A stretch of 64,000 bases of DNA from Bordetella genomosp. 13 (GCF_002119665.1 NZ_CP021111.1:2852001-2916000), one strand, 5' to 3'. Positions 28,657 to 38,627 are shown, counted from the first letter of the stretch. Notes: a model not told the origin generated them from the letters alone. Numbers and translations are program-made.

Positions 28657-30040
28657 CCTGCGATCCCAGCTGCTGCTGGCCTACGCGTTCGGCCTGGGCT
28701 TCAGTGCCCTGCTCGTGGGCACACTGCTCGCCGCCTTTGCGATTCCGCTCAATCGCTACCTGCTCGAAAGCGGCGCGGTCGACGACGCCTACGAGATCGT
28801 CGATCGTATCGTTTTCGACGAGCATGGCGTTCCGGTAGGCATCGATGAGACAAGAATCGAGCGCTGGCTTTTTTCCAGCCTGCACGACGAGGTCACGGTT
28901 CGTGTGGCGGACGCCACGGGCAAGGTGATCTTCTCGCCGACCGGCGAGACCTCGCTGCTCGCTCCTGACGGCCGCGGCTTCGATCCTGGCATCGAAGGAT
29001 TCGCGCTGGAGATCGACGGCGTACCGGCGCACGTGGGCATGGCGCCCGTGCGCCGCAATGGCAAGACCTGGTATGTGCAGTTGGCGATCAACGACCGTTT
29101 CGTGATGCAGATGAGGAACTCCGTCGGCATGCCGGTGCTGTATCGTGGAGCGCTGCTCATCTGCCTGACCTTCCTGGGCGTGTTCCTTCTCACGACCCAC
29201 GTGGTCCTGCCGCGCGTGCTCCGCCCGCTGGAGCAGACCTCGCGCGCTGCCCAGCGCATCACGCCGCAAACGCTGGATGCCCGTCTCGACGCGCGACACC
29301 TGCCGGACGATATCTCGCCGTTGGTACTGGCGTTCAACCAGGCCCTGGAGCGATTGCAGGCCGGCTTCCGGGTACAGCAGGAATTCCTGGCGCAAGCCGC
29401 TCACGAACTGAAGACGCCGCTGTCGCTGATTCGCGCGCAACTCGAACTGAATCCTCGCAGTGAGGCCAACCGGCACCTGATCCAGGACGTCGATCGCATG
29501 GCCAGGCAAGTCCAGCAGTTGCTCCTGCTTGCCGAAGCGAGCGAACTGCACAACTACAGGATCGAGGACGTCGAACCCATGTCGGTTGTCAACGAAGTCT
29601 GCGGCTATATGGCGCACATGGCCGAGCGCCACGGCATGCGCATCGAGTGCGGCTACGAGGGGGATGCCAGCTCTTGGCAGGCCGACCGGGGCGCCTTGTT
29701 CACGCTGATCAAGAACCTGCTCGAGAACGCCATCCAGCATAGTCCGGTCGGCGGCTTGGTCACGCTGGCGGCCACGCCGGCCGGATTCGTCGTCGCCGAC
29801 CAGGGACCCGGCGTGGATCCGGATGACCTGGACAAGATCTTCCAGCGATTCTGGCGGGGTTCCGCCCGGCGCGACATCGGCTCCGGGCTGGGTTTGGCCT
29901 TGTGCAAGGAGATCGCCCAGGCGCATGGATGGCAGATCGCGGCCCGGCAGGGAACGGCCGGGCTGGAGGTCGAGGTATCGATGCGGCAGGTGCCGGTGGC
30001 CTCCGAGATCGCGATCCCGACACCGGTCGAAACCGTATGA
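28625..30040 (+). CDS. Sensor histidine kinase
   Basis: 471-residue membrane sensor kinase. Two transmembrane helices (about 15-42 and 173-195) flank a periplasmic domain of about 130 residues; a linker follows, then the phosphoacceptor His260 in AAHELKTPLSLI, N-box LIKNLLENAIQHS, G1 DQGPGVDP and G2 GSGLGLALCKEIA. It works with the preceding regulator. The signal is unknown; the MipA gene upstream suggests an envelope stress. Confidence 0.92.
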   Translation: MRFATRRWPRSLRSQLLLAYAFGLGFSALLVGTLLAAFAIPLNRYLLESGAVDDAYEIVDRIVFDEHGVPVGIDETRIERWLFSSLHDEVTVRVADATGKVIFSPTGETSLLAPDGRGFDPGIEGFALEIDGVPAHVGMAPVRRNGKTWYVQLAINDRFVMQMRNSVGMPVLYRGALLICLTFLGVFLLTTHVVLPRVLRPLEQTSRAAQRITPQTLDARLDARHLPDDISPLVLAFNQALERLQAGFRVQQEFLAQAAHELKTPLSLIRAQLELNPRSEANRHLIQDVDRMARQVQQLLLLAEASELHNYRIEDVEPMSVVNEVCGYMAHMAERHGMRIECGYEGDASSWQADRGALFTLIKNLLENAIQHSPVGGLVTLAATPAGFVVADQGPGVDPDDLDKIFQRFWRGSARRDIGSGLGLALCKEIAQAHGWQIAARQGTAGLEVEVSMRQVPVASEIAIPTPVETV

Positions 30041-30073
30041 CACAGCCAAGTCCCGGGCTCGCGCACTACCCTG

Positions 30074-31561
30074 ATGTGTCGGCTCAAGGAGACGACGCCG
30101 GAGAAACCCGTGCAAGCTTGCCTGTGTCGCAGGTCTCACAAGAAATACGGCCCGACGGTCGTGTGGACGGTGTTGTGTCTGTGGACGGCCCTGCTCTGCA
30201 CCTCCCTCATGCCGGGCCCGGCGCGAGCCGAAGCGGCGCCGCCTTCGGTGCTGCTGCTGGAGGTCAAGGGGCCCATCGGGCCAGCCACCACGCAATACCT
30301 GCGCAGGGGGTTGGACGCTGCCGCTGAGCGGCAGGCCGCGGCAGTCGTCATCCGCATCGACACGCCCGGCGGATTGCTCTCTTCCACGCGCGAGATCGTC
30401 CAAGCGATACTGGCCTCACCCATTCCCGTGCTGGCCTATGTCGCCCCTGGCGGCGCGCAGGCGGCCAGCGCGGGAACGTATCTGGTCTACGCCAGCCACC
30501 TGGCTGCCATGGCGCCCGGCACCAACATGGGGGCGGCCACGCCGGTCCCGCTGGGCTCCGGCGCCTCGCCCGCCGAACGCCGGAAGGCGCCGGAAACGAA
30601 AGACGGCAACACCGAACCGGCTAGCGACCGCCCCAGCGACGACGAGTCCGGGCAGGCCGCCGGCACGCGCAAGGCCGTCAACGACGCCGTGGCGTTCATC
30701 CGCGGCCTGGCCGAGCTGCACGGTCGCAACGCGCGATGGGCCGAATCGGCGGTGCGCCAGGGCGACAGCATCGCGGCGCCGCAGGCGCTGGAAGAAAACG
30801 TTGTGAACATCGTGGCGCCTACCGTCGCGGACCTCCTGGCGCAGGCCGACGGCCGACAGCTCAGCATGGGCGGCAAGCCCGTCACCCTGGCCACCGCCGG
30901 CGCCGAGGTCCTCGAACAGGGGCCCGACTGGCGCACCCGCTTTCTGAGCGTGATCACCAACCCGAATATCGCCTACGTCCTCATGCTGGTGGGCATCTAC
31001 GGCATCCTGTTCGAACTGATGAGTCCGGGGGCGATCTTCCCCGGCGTGCTGGGCGGCGTGGCGCTGGTCACCGCGATGTTTGCCTTGAACCTTCTTCCGG
31101 TCAGCTACGCCGGCGTGGGACTGCTGCTGCTGGGTGTGGCCTTGATGGTCGCCGAGGCTTTCACGCCCACCCTGGGCCTGCTGGGGCTGGGCGGGGCCGT
31201 GATCTTCGGTCTTGGATCGCTGTTGATGTTCGACGGCGAGCATCCCGCCTTCGCCCTGTCGCTGCCCGTCGTCGTGACCGCCACGATGGTCATGGCTGCA
31301 CTGCTGGGCGTCATGCTGGTTGCTGTACTCAGGGCGCATCGGCGCAAGGTCGAAAGCGGCGGCAACGCACTGATCGGTCAGGCCGGCCAGGTGCAGAACT
31401 GGTCCGACGGATCGGGACGCGTGCTGGTGAACGGGGAAAGCTGGCAGGCAATCGGGGCCTGGCCGCTTTCCCCCGGCGACCGGGTGCGGGTTCTTTCTCG
31501 CGATGGCCTGATGCTGACCGTCAAGCCCATCCATTCCATCAACGAGGAGGACGAATCATGA
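30074..31561 (+). CDS. NfeD family membrane-bound ClpP-class serine protease
   Basis: 495-residue long-form NfeD protein. After a signal or anchor sequence comes the ClpP-like protease domain (about 57-240) with DTPGG, the likely nucleophile serine in [10 protein letters not shown] and a possible catalytic lysine in TRKAVNDAV. Then a block of four to five transmembrane helices (about 295-425) and a C-terminal OB-fold ([25 protein letters not shown]). The stop overlaps the slipin start. Archaeal homologues cut the C-terminal tail of the partner stomatin. Confidence 0.9.
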   Translation: MCRLKETTPEKPVQACLCRRSHKKYGPTVVWTVLCLWTALLCTSLMPGPARAEAAPPSVLLLEVKGPIGPATTQYLRRGLDAAAERQAAAVVIRIDTPGGLLSSTREIVQAILASPIPVLAYVAPGGAQAASAGTYLVYASHLAAMAPGTNMGAATPVPLGSGASPAERRKAPETKDGNTEPASDRPSDDESGQAAGTRKAVNDAVAFIRGLAELHGRNARWAESAVRQGDSIAAPQALEENVVNIVAPTVADLLAQADGRQLSMGGKPVTLATAGAEVLEQGPDWRTRFLSVITNPNIAYVLMLVGIYGILFELMSPGAIFPGVLGGVALVTAMFALNLLPVSYAGVGLLLLGVALMVAEAFTPTLGLLGLGGAVIFGLGSLLMFDGEHPAFALSLPVVVTATMVMAALLGVMLVAVLRAHRRKVESGGNALIGQAGQVQNWSDGSGRVLVNGESWQAIGAWPLSPGDRVRVLSRDGLMLTVKPIHSINEEDES

Positions 31562-32334
31562 TCTTGACTTGGGTTCCGTATCTCGTCATTGCCGCACTGG
31601 TCGTCGCGATCATCCTATGGTCCTTGCGCATTCTGCGCGAATACGAACGCGGGGTGGTGTTCACGTTGGGCCGCTACAGCGGCGTCAAAGGCCCCGGCCT
31701 GATCATCCTGATTCCGTTTGTCCAGCAATTGGTGCGGGTCGATTTGCGCACCATCGTATTGGACGTGCCCAGCCAGGACATCATTTCGCGGGACAACGTC
31801 TCGGTGCAAGTCAACGCCGTGGTCTATTTCCGCGTGGTCGACCCCGACAAGGCAATCATCCAGGTGGAGCGTTACCGTGAAGCAACCAGCCAGTTGGCGC
31901 AAACCACGCTGCGCTCGGTGCTGGGCAAGCACGATCTGGACGAGATGCTGTCCGAGCGCGACAGGCTCAACGCCGATCTGCAGGAAATCCTGGATCGGCA
32001 AACCGACAGCTGGGGCATCAAGATCGCCAACGTGGAAATCAAGCACGTGGACATCGACGAGAGCATGGTCCGCGCCATCGCCCGCCAGGCCGAAGCCGAG
32101 CGCAACCGCCGCGCCCGGATCATCAATGCCGAAGGCGAACACCAGGCAGCCGAACGGCTGGTGGATGCGGCCCGCGCGCTGGCCGCGGTGCCCGAGGCCA
32201 TGCAGTTGCGCTATCTGTCGGCGCTGCACGATATCGCAGGGGACAAGACCTCGACGATCGTATTTCCGATGCCGATTGACGTATTGCGGCATTTGTCAGC
32301 GCAAAGCGGTCCGGCACAACGGGAGACGGCGTGA
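31558..32334 (+). CDS. Slipin / stomatin-like SPFH protein
   Basis: 258-residue SPFH-domain protein with one N-terminal membrane segment ([16 protein letters not shown]), the slipin opening [22 protein letters not shown], the conserved [30 protein letters not shown] and a coiled-coil tail ([26 protein letters not shown]). It is coupled by ATGA overlap to nfeD; the pair is thought to organise membrane domains or quality control. It is the last chromosomal gene before the tRNA fragment and integrase. Confidence 0.92.
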   Translation: MILTWVPYLVIAALVVAIILWSLRILREYERGVVFTLGRYSGVKGPGLIILIPFVQQLVRVDLRTIVLDVPSQDIISRDNVSVQVNAVVYFRVVDPDKAIIQVERYREATSQLAQTTLRSVLGKHDLDEMLSERDRLNADLQEILDRQTDSWGIKIANVEIKHVDIDESMVRAIARQAEAERNRRARIINAEGEHQAAERLVDAARALAAVPEAMQLRYLSALHDIAGDKTSTIVFPMPIDVLRHLSAQSGPAQRETA

Positions 32335-32741
32335 TGGCTGGCCGCACGATGGCTGGCGGCATTACGGCCGAGCCGGCCATGCGCCAGGGGGATAGGTTGA
32401 ATCGGAGCACCACCGCCGCCGACAGTCGCCCCCGCCGGCGGCGCCGTGTCAGCCGTAAAAGCGGCAGGTGCGGCCGCTGGCGCAGCGGCAGGCTCGTTCT
32501 CCGTTCTCGAGCAGGATGGTGTGGTCGGGGCGGCGGGATTCGAACTCGCGACCCTCTGCTCCCAAAGCAGATATAAGATAGACCAAAGTGGATCGTCCGA
32601 GACATGCCCGGAATGGCTACAACCCAATATTCATGCGGCTTCCAAGCTGATAAACTGTCCGGGAGCGTCCATTCCAATCCGAGGCGAGCCGGTCTGCTCG
32701 GTGGGGTAAAAGTGGGGTAAAAATCTAACACACATGGCATC
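32335..32741. other. Island junction region
   Basis: 407 bases between slipin and integrase. Apart from the tRNA-Pro half at 32522-32571 I see no gene. The part left of the tRNA fragment is GC-rich like the chromosome; the part right of it (32572-32741) is AT-richer and probably holds the integrase promoter. Confidence 0.6.
32522..32571 (-). other. Left attachment site (attL): 3' half of a tRNA-Pro(UGG) gene
   Basis: On the minus strand this stretch reads as the 3' half of tRNA-Pro: anticodon stem-loop (stem 32555-32559 with 32567-32571, loop TTTGGGA, anticodon TGG), T arm with TTCGAAT, 3' acceptor strand CGCCCCG, discriminator A and CCA (32522-32524). The D arm and 5' acceptor strand are missing: beyond 32571 the sequence is unrelated and AT-richer. 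A T-stem pair appears mismatched (A opposite C). With an integrase beginning 170 bases away this is the expected remnant left by integration into a tRNA 3' end. The intact tRNA should lie at the far end of the element. Confidence 0.85.
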
Positions 32742-34145
32742 ATGAGCAAGATCACCAATCGAGAACTTGAAGCGTTGACCGCGGCGGACGATGGCCGAAT
32801 CCTTCGCGAGGACGGGGGCGTCGTTGGACGGGTCCGAGCGGGCACGCGCGGTGTGACAGTATCGTTCCGGTACGAATACAAGCTTGCAGGGTCAAAACGA
32901 GACTACGCGTTGGGATCCTGGCCAAAGAAGAGCCTTGCGAATATCCGGGCAGAGCGTGATCGAGTGCGCGTAATCGCCGCAGATGGCATCGATCCTACGG
33001 CTGCCAAGAAGGCGGCGCGGATCGAGAAACAGAAAGCCGTTGCCACCACGCTGGCGGAGGCGGAACGTGACCGGGTGCAGATGCTCACGGTGCAAGACTT
33101 GTTCGATCTTTGGATAGTCGAGGGCCTCAATCGCAAGGACGGCAACAAGGAAGTCGCGCGGATGTTCAAGCGAGACATCTTGCCCGACATTGGCACCACT
33201 CCGTTGCTTGGCTTGACCGAATCCGCCCTGCGCGCCGTGCTTCGTTCCGCCATCAATGCCGGAACGGTAAGCAAGGCGGCCCACATGCTGCTCGGCGTGA
33301 AGCAGATGCTTGCATGGGCCGAGAAGCGCCAGCCGTGGCGCGGATTACTGATCGATGGAAACCCTGCCGATCTGATCAGCGAGGATTCGATCCTTCCTCC
33401 CGAGCACGAAGAAGAGCGTACGCGCGTACTTTCTCCGGACGAGATTAGAGAGTTGCACGAGATCTTTACCAACATGACAGCAAGCTACGAGGCGGCCTCT
33501 TCAGGTACCAAGTACCAGCACGAACGTCCGCTCAAGAAGGAAAGTCAGCTTGCGGTGTGGATCAGCCTCGGCACCCTATGTCGAATTGGCGAGCTACTGA
33601 TGGCGCAATGGGAACATGTAGATCTGGATGCTGGAACATGGTTTATTCCTAAGGAGAACGTCAAAGGGCGGCGGGGCAAGAAGCAGGATCACCATGTACG
33701 GCTCTCGCCGTTCGTGTTGCATCAGTTTCAAGCTCTCCACGTGCTCACTGGAGAGACTCCCTGGTGCTTTCCTGCTCGCAACGTGGCAGAGACCCATGTG
33801 AACGTTTCCGCAGTTTCTAAACAAATCGGAGATCGGCAAGAAAGATTCATGAAGCGCAAGCCCCTAAAGCGCCGGAAGCATGACAATACGCTGGTGCTGG
33901 CAGGCGGTAAGAAAGGGAACTGGACACCACACGACTTACGTCGCACTGGGGCAACCATGATGCAACAGTTGGGAGTCTTGCCGGACATTATTGACCGCTG
34001 TCAGAACCACGTGATGGCGGGCTCTAAGGTGCGCAGACACTACTTGCACCATGACTACGCACGAGAAAAAGCTGAAGCCTGGGAGCGGCTTGGCCAACGC
34101 CTTCTCGAGATCTTGACCACGAAGCAGCCTAGAACGCGGAGCTGA
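32742..34145 (+). CDS. int: P4-type tyrosine integrase
   Basis: 467-residue site-specific recombinase of the phage-P4/tRNA-integrating class. The N-terminal DUF4102-like arm-binding region (about 1-100) contains FRYEYKLAGSKRDYALGSWPKKSLANIRAERDR-type sequence; the catalytic domain has Arg in LCRIGELLMAQW, His-X-X-Arg in TPHDLRRTGAT, a further His in CQNHV and the likely nucleophile Tyr in HYLHHDY. It sits next to the tRNA-Pro half site and should excise and insert the element. The 3' end overlaps the start of a decayed LysR gene. No excisionase was recognised nearby. Confidence 0.92.
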   Translation: MSKITNRELEALTAADDGRILREDGGVVGRVRAGTRGVTVSFRYEYKLAGSKRDYALGSWPKKSLANIRAERDRVRVIAADGIDPTAAKKAARIEKQKAVATTLAEAERDRVQMLTVQDLFDLWIVEGLNRKDGNKEVARMFKRDILPDIGTTPLLGLTESALRAVLRSAINAGTVSKAAHMLLGVKQMLAWAEKRQPWRGLLIDGNPADLISEDSILPPEHEEERTRVLSPDEIRELHEIFTNMTASYEAASSGTKYQHERPLKKESQLAVWISLGTLCRIGELLMAQWEHVDLDAGTWFIPKENVKGRRGKKQDHHVRLSPFVLHQFQALHVLTGETPWCFPARNVAETHVNVSAVSKQIGDRQERFMKRKPLKRRKHDNTLVLAGGKKGNWTPHDLRRTGATMMQQLGVLPDIIDRCQNHVMAGSKVRRHYLHHDYAREKAEAWERLGQRLLEILTTKQPRTRS

Positions 34146-34936
34146 AGCAGGACGTTGGGCAACCCCTGCTTACCCGCACCGGCCGGGGCGTTGCCTTGAT
34201 CGATGCGGGTCGCATCCTGCTCGGCCACGCCCGTACCATGCTTGCCAGTTCACAGCACGCTCGACGCGAACTGGAAAACCTAGCCTCGGCGCCGCGCGGG
34301 CACGTGACCATCGGCATGCTGCCTCTGGTCGCATTGCAATGCGCCGCCGCGCTGGCAAGACAATTCAAGGCCCGCTTCCCGTTGGCGATGCTGACGATCA
34401 CGGAAGGCCTCAGTCTGCATCTGCGGAACCCGCTTTCCGAAGACCGCCTGGACATCGCGGTTCTTTTCGATCCGCGTCCCGCCCCCCTCATCTCGAATAC
34501 CAGTTGCTGGCCAGGGAGCACCTGGTGCTGGTCGCGCCCGCCGATGCCAAGCCCCTGCACGCCAACATCTCGTTGACCGCCATAGCGGGCTATCCGTTGA
34601 TTCTTCCAAGCCTTCCCAACGCGGTACGCCACGTCCTGGACGAAGTCCTGCAGCCGCAGGGCGTGACGCTGAACGTCACGACGGAAGTGGGCGCCGTCGC
34701 CACAATGCTCGCGATGGTGGCGGGGGGGCGCGGGCTATACGATCCTGCCCGAAAGCGCGCTGCACCTGGACGGCCTCACGGTCGACCTGCGCCTGTAGTC
34801 GGCGCCCATCGGGCCGCCGAAGATACGGAACCGGACGATGCTGGCCGTCGACAAGGGCCAGTCCATGACGCGCCTTGCCCTCGACACGGCTTCGATCCTG
34901 CGGAACTTGATCGCGGGGAAGCCAGGGGGCGTGTAG
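34133..34936 (+). pseudogene. LysR regulator remnant (truncated, two frameshifts, one stop)
   Basis: Decayed LysR-type gene of the NAC-like group. Its helix-turn-helix is gone: similarity starts in the recognition-helix end (LKQDVGQPLLTRTGRGVAL) right at the integrase stop. The frame then breaks in a C-run at about 34485-34495 (LFDPRPAP continues in another frame as HLEYQLLAREHLVLVAP) and again in a G-run at about 34725-34732 (MLAMVAGG continues as GYTILPESALHLDGL). An in-frame TAG at 34796 splits off the final part (APIGPPKIRNRTMLAVDKG), which ends at 34936. Confidence 0.8.
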
Positions 34937-35107
34937 CGGGTCGATCGAGAGGTAGGCGGTCGACCCCGGAGATACCTTTCAACGGCGTTCCGCCGGGGCA
35001 CTCGATGGCGCCTCCGAGGCCTGTTCCACGGCGCGCCGTCAGACTCGTAAACTGGAGCGAACGCCGAAGCGGCGATTTCCGTTCCACGCAACCTCAAGAG
35101 GCTACGC

Positions 35108-35767
35108 ATGAACCAGCCACAGCCCCCTCTCGCCAATGCGAGCGGGGATGATCGCATCCTGCTTGTCGGCATGGTCGTTTTCGAGGGTTTCGAACTCCTG
35201 GACGTGTTCGGCCCGCTCGAAATGTTCGGCATGCTGCGCGACCGGGTTCGCATCGTCATGCTCGCCGACCGTGCGGGGCAGGCGGCAAGTAGCGGCGGCC
35301 CGGCAGTTGTCGTAGACCATACCTTCGCCGACGCGCCCGCGCTGGACGTCCTGATCGTCCCGGGAGGCATGGGAACCCGGCGCGAGGTCGACAATCCGTC
35401 CTTCATCGCCGCCGTTCGCCAACTGACGCAGCGCACCCCGCACGTCGCCTCGGTATGCACGGGATCGGCGGTGCTCGCTAAGACGGGATTGCTCGATGGG
35501 CACCAGGCCACGACCAACAAGCGGGCTTACCAGTGGGCGACCAGCCAGGGCCCGAATGTGCGCTGGGTCCGGCAGGCTCGGTGGGTGGAGGACGGAAAGT
35601 ACTTCACGTCCTCCGGCGTCTCCGCTGGCATCGACATGTCGCTTGCCCTGATCGAACGGCTCGTCGGCAAGGAGGCGGCGCTGCAGGTCGCGCATGGCGC
35701 GGAGTACGAATGGAATGAGGACCCCGATCATGATCCGTTCGCCAAGGCCAATGGGCTGGTGGACTGA
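35108..35767 (+). CDS. DJ-1/PfpI family protein
   Basis: 219-residue class-I glutamine-amidotransferase-like protein of the DJ-1/PfpI superfamily. It has a Rossmann-like start (LLVGMVVFEGFELLDVFGPLEMF), the nucleophile elbow SVCTGSAVLAKTGLLDG with the reactive cysteine, and TSSGVSAGIDMSLALIERL, a pattern seen in isonitrile-hydratase-like proteins and AraC-type regulators. No DNA-binding domain is present. It looks intact although both neighbours are decayed. Confidence 0.85.
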   Translation: MNQPQPPLANASGDDRILLVGMVVFEGFELLDVFGPLEMFGMLRDRVRIVMLADRAGQAASSGGPAVVVDHTFADAPALDVLIVPGGMGTRREVDNPSFIAAVRQLTQRTPHVASVCTGSAVLAKTGLLDGHQATTNKRAYQWATSQGPNVRWVRQARWVEDGKYFTSSGVSAGIDMSLALIERLVGKEAALQVAHGAEYEWNEDPDHDPFAKANGLVD

Positions 35768-35871
35768 GACCGTGCGACGGCGCTGGAATCCCCGAGCGCC
35801 CGTCCTTCCGCGGGTCACGATCGCAACTGCGTCGTCGGTGCAGGAAGCCTATCGGGGTGCGAAGCGCAGCA

Positions 35872-36243
35872 TCATGGTGGGATGCGCGCGTCCGATGCTG
35901 AATCGTTCGCCGCCAAATTCCTGCTTTGCGCAAGGATCACCTTTTGAAGGTTCTTGACCCAGGTCGCCGATCCAGCGCCGCGGGCAAGCAATCCCGCACC
36001 TACCATCGCCGCAAACAGAACAAGCCTCTGCTGAGAGAGGCCATCTCCAGGTGAAGCATCCTCGGTGAAACTGGCCGCGCTCGAGAACTCGTCAATGAGG
36101 CTTCTGCAGCCCTGGCTGTAAGCATCGACCGCCTCGTCGGTCAAAGACTGCTGATCGACCGCACTGTGCCCCGAAGTGTTTGAGCAGGAAGTCGAGACGG
36201 GGTCGTCCGGAACGAGCGTAGCAAGCGTGGTGACATGGGTCAT
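35872..36243 (-). pseudogene. Probable TetR regulator fragment (C-terminal domain only)
   Basis: A 123-residue frame whose second half (SLTDEAVDAYSQGCRSLIDEF, QQRLVLFAAMVGAGLLARGAG, WVKNLQKVILAQ) resembles the ligand domain end of TetR-family repressors. The N-terminal 20-30 residues look random and no helix-turn-helix is found upstream in any frame. I read it as a 5'-truncated remnant; a small unrelated protein is possible. Confidence 0.4.
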
Positions 36244-36530
36244 GATGGCTCCTTGGGTTGGCGTCCGCCGAGTGACGGAACGGGAGCACTAGGACCCTGC
36301 GGAATAAGCGTTTCGCGCCAGGGGACGTGGAATACCGCAGCGCGGGCCCGCGCGAGGATATGCCGCGAAAGCTCCTTGCGCGTAAGGCGCGCAGGGTCAA
36401 GATGCGCCCAGGCCTGACACCACGGCGTCCGTCAATGCCACGGGCTCTGACCGAGCCCATCAGCTGTCAGGCTGAGTGGCCCATCCGCAGACCGTGCCTA
36501 CAATCGGTTGCGTAGCTCATGAAGTGGATC

Positions 36531-37243
36531 ATGTGTACGCATTACCAAACGGTGAACCGCGGGAAGTTGCAAAGGAAATTCAGCCTGCGCGCTCTTCCAC
36601 AACCACCGGTCGACCTCTGGCCCTGCAGCTCGGGGAAATAATTCGGCAACCGCGGGAATGGGACATCACCGACGATGACGGACAAGGCCGCGAGCTGGTT
36701 CCAGCCCTCTGGGGAACGGTCGCGCCAGCAGTCACAGCCGCGACTCTCGATCGCGCGCTCGCGAACACGCATAGCTTCAATGCGAGGCCTGAGACCGTCG
36801 ATATGCTGCCGACGTTCCGGCAGGCGTGGGCTGCCGGCAGGCGGTGCATTATCCAGGCGGACGCGATCTACGAGCCGGACCACCGCTTGGAAACCAAGCT
36901 GGCTCTCCGAGCAAAGGGAGCAGTCCCTACACGGTTCTCGAGGGCCAAAGGCGAGCCGTTAGCGCTCGCAGGACTTTCGAATACGTACAAAGACGCGGCA
37001 GTTCGATTTCAGCTCAGCTACGCGATGTTGAACATCAATGCAGCCCGGCACCCGCTGTTTCGTCACTACCATAGGCCGGATGAGGAGAATCGAATGGATG
37101 TCGTCCTGCCGGACTGTACGCTTGGCGACTGGCTGATGGCGCCCGTCGCCCGCGCTCGCGAACTCCTGGTGCCCTTCACTGCTGAAAGGTGGACGGCGGA
37201 ACCGGAACGACCAGGCGAGCCACATCAGGCCGCACTCTTCTAG
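36531..37243 (+). pseudogene. SOS-response-associated peptidase (SRAP/YedK), frameshifted
   Basis: SRAP proteins form a thiazolidine link to abasic sites in single-stranded DNA through Cys2. The true start here is the ATG at 36531 giving MCTHYQTVNRGKLQRKF and VDLWPCSSG, with the catalytic Cys2. That frame hits a stop at 36640; the rest of the protein continues in another frame from about 36636 (EIIRQPREWD, ELVPALWG, SFNARPETVDMLPTFRQAW, CIIQADAIYEPD with the active-site Glu, YHRPDEENRMDVVLP with the active-site His). One lost G in the GGGG run at 36632-36637 explains it. Without Cys2 the downstream frame cannot act as SRAP. Confidence 0.75.
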
Positions 37244-37667
37244 CCGGGAACGGACCTTGCAGCTCGCGCGTGCGAGGAGACTAGTACGGCAGGCGACAAC
37301 AAACTGGGAGGGCACCCAGTACCGGTCGCAGATCAATGCCACCGAAGACTATGAAGATCGACAGTAAGTACGGAGATTCGGCTGCTCGGCCAAAAGGCTG
37401 GACGGTGCGCACAAGCATGCGCATCCGGCTAGCATCTTGAGGAAAACTTGCGAAAACGTAAGGAGAAAGTCGCCACCTTGCAAGCTACGTTAGTCGCCGT
37501 TGCGGTAAGCTCCTGGGGGTACCGCGCCGCTGCGACTTCATAGTCGCGCTTACCGTCACAATCCTTCCTAGACAGTCGGTCCTGGTCATTGTTGATATGC
37601 CGCCCTCGCACTGAATTTGGGGCGATGGCAAATTTCGCATAGTTCACAGGTAGACGCTCGAGACAGA
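37244..37667. promoter_or_regulatory. Upstream region of the CDF exporter gene
   Basis: 424 bases between the SRAP remnant and the CDF gene. It holds the palindromic box at 37448-37461 and is AT-richer than the chromosome. A short open stretch just after 37244 (ending near 37370, with TNWEGTQYRSQINATEDYED-like residues) could be a gene remnant, but I cannot support it as a gene. Confidence 0.4.
37448..37461. promoter_or_regulatory. Metal-regulon box (TTGC-N6-GTAA)
   Basis: TTGC GAAAAC GTAA, one mismatch from the TTAC-N6-GTAA palindrome found in front of the other units of this block. It lies about 207 bases upstream of the CDF gene. Confidence 0.5.
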
Positions 37668-38627
37668 ATGGCAGCTCAGATGAAATCAAAGTCATCCCAA
37701 GATTCTGACATTGCTGGCGCCCATTCAGGCGAGCACGATCACAAACAAACTGTGACTGCCGGCAATGAGCGCCGGCTCAGACTCGTTTTTCTTTTCACCG
37801 CTGGCTACGCCATCGTGCAGGCCGTTGGTGGATGGATCTCGGGCTCGCTGGCTTTGATTGCTGATTCCGGGCACATGGTGTCGGATGCCGCTGCGCTTCT
37901 GCTAGCGCTCATAGCGTATCGAATTGCACGTCGCCCGGCCGACGCCACGCGCACCTATGGCTTCCATCGCGTGCGCGTACTTGCAGCCCTCGCCAACGGC
38001 GCCGCCCTTCTTGCGCTGGTAGCTTGGATCGCATGGGAGGCGGTGGCGCGGATCAACTCGCCGGCAGCTATCCTAGCGGGTCCCATGCTGATCGTCGCAG
38101 TAGTAGGCCTGTTGGTTAATCTAGCAGGTGCCTGGGCGTTGTGGTCAGGAGACAAGGGCGACGGAAACCTGCGCGGGGCATTGCTGCACGTGATGGGCGA
38201 TCTGCTGGGCTCGATCGGCGCAATCGCAGCGGCCATCGGCATCATGCTCACTGGCTGGACTTTGCTGGATCCGATACTGTCTGTCCTCGTCGCACTCTTG
38301 GTAGTGCGGTCGGCCTGGGGCCTAGTCACCGACTCGATACGAGTCCTGTTGCAAGCAGTACCCCAGGGGCTCGATGCCGTGAAGGCAGAGGCAGGCGTAG
38401 CCGCGCTTCCCGAAATCGCTGAGGCCGGCCACTTCCACGCGTGGACGCTGACCGATGACACTGCGATCGCCACCGTACACGTCACGCCGGTGGCGGGCGT
38501 GGATCCGCTGACGTTGCCCCCGCTGGTCGCAGCCTGGTTGAAAGAACGCTACGCAATTGATCACGTAACCGTCCAGGTCGACCCGCCAGGACAGCTACGC
38601 ACTGGACACCACTTGCCAGCGAAGTAG
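37668..38627 (+). CDS. Cation diffusion facilitator (CzcD/ZntZ-like)
   Basis: Inner-membrane proton-driven exporter of Zn2+, Co2+ or Cd2+, 319 residues from this start. It shows six transmembrane helices, the metal site HxxxD in ADSGHMVSDAAALLLAL (helix 2) and the second HxxxD in LLHVMGDLLGSIGA (helix 5), with a cytoplasmic C-terminal domain (HFHAWTLTDDTAIATVHV). The N-terminus has a short His/Asp stretch (HSGEHDHKQ). An ATG at 37680 is an equally possible start; neither has a clear ribosome site. Confidence 0.9.
   Translation: MAAQMKSKSSQDSDIAGAHSGEHDHKQTVTAGNERRLRLVFLFTAGYAIVQAVGGWISGSLALIADSGHMVSDAAALLLALIAYRIARRPADATRTYGFHRVRVLAALANGAALLALVAWIAWEAVARINSPAAILAGPMLIVAVVGLLVNLAGAWALWSGDKGDGNLRGALLHVMGDLLGSIGAIAAAIGIMLTGWTLLDPILSVLVALLVVRSAWGLVTDSIRVLLQAVPQGLDAVKAEAGVAALPEIAEAGHFHAWTLTDDTAIATVHVTPVAGVDPLTLPPLVAAWLKERYAIDHVTVQVDPPGQLRTGHHLPAK

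Noticed and set aside
32522..32600. A complete tRNA-Pro gene
   Set aside because: Only the 3' half pairs properly; the sequence beyond 32571 cannot form a D arm or pair with the acceptor strand.
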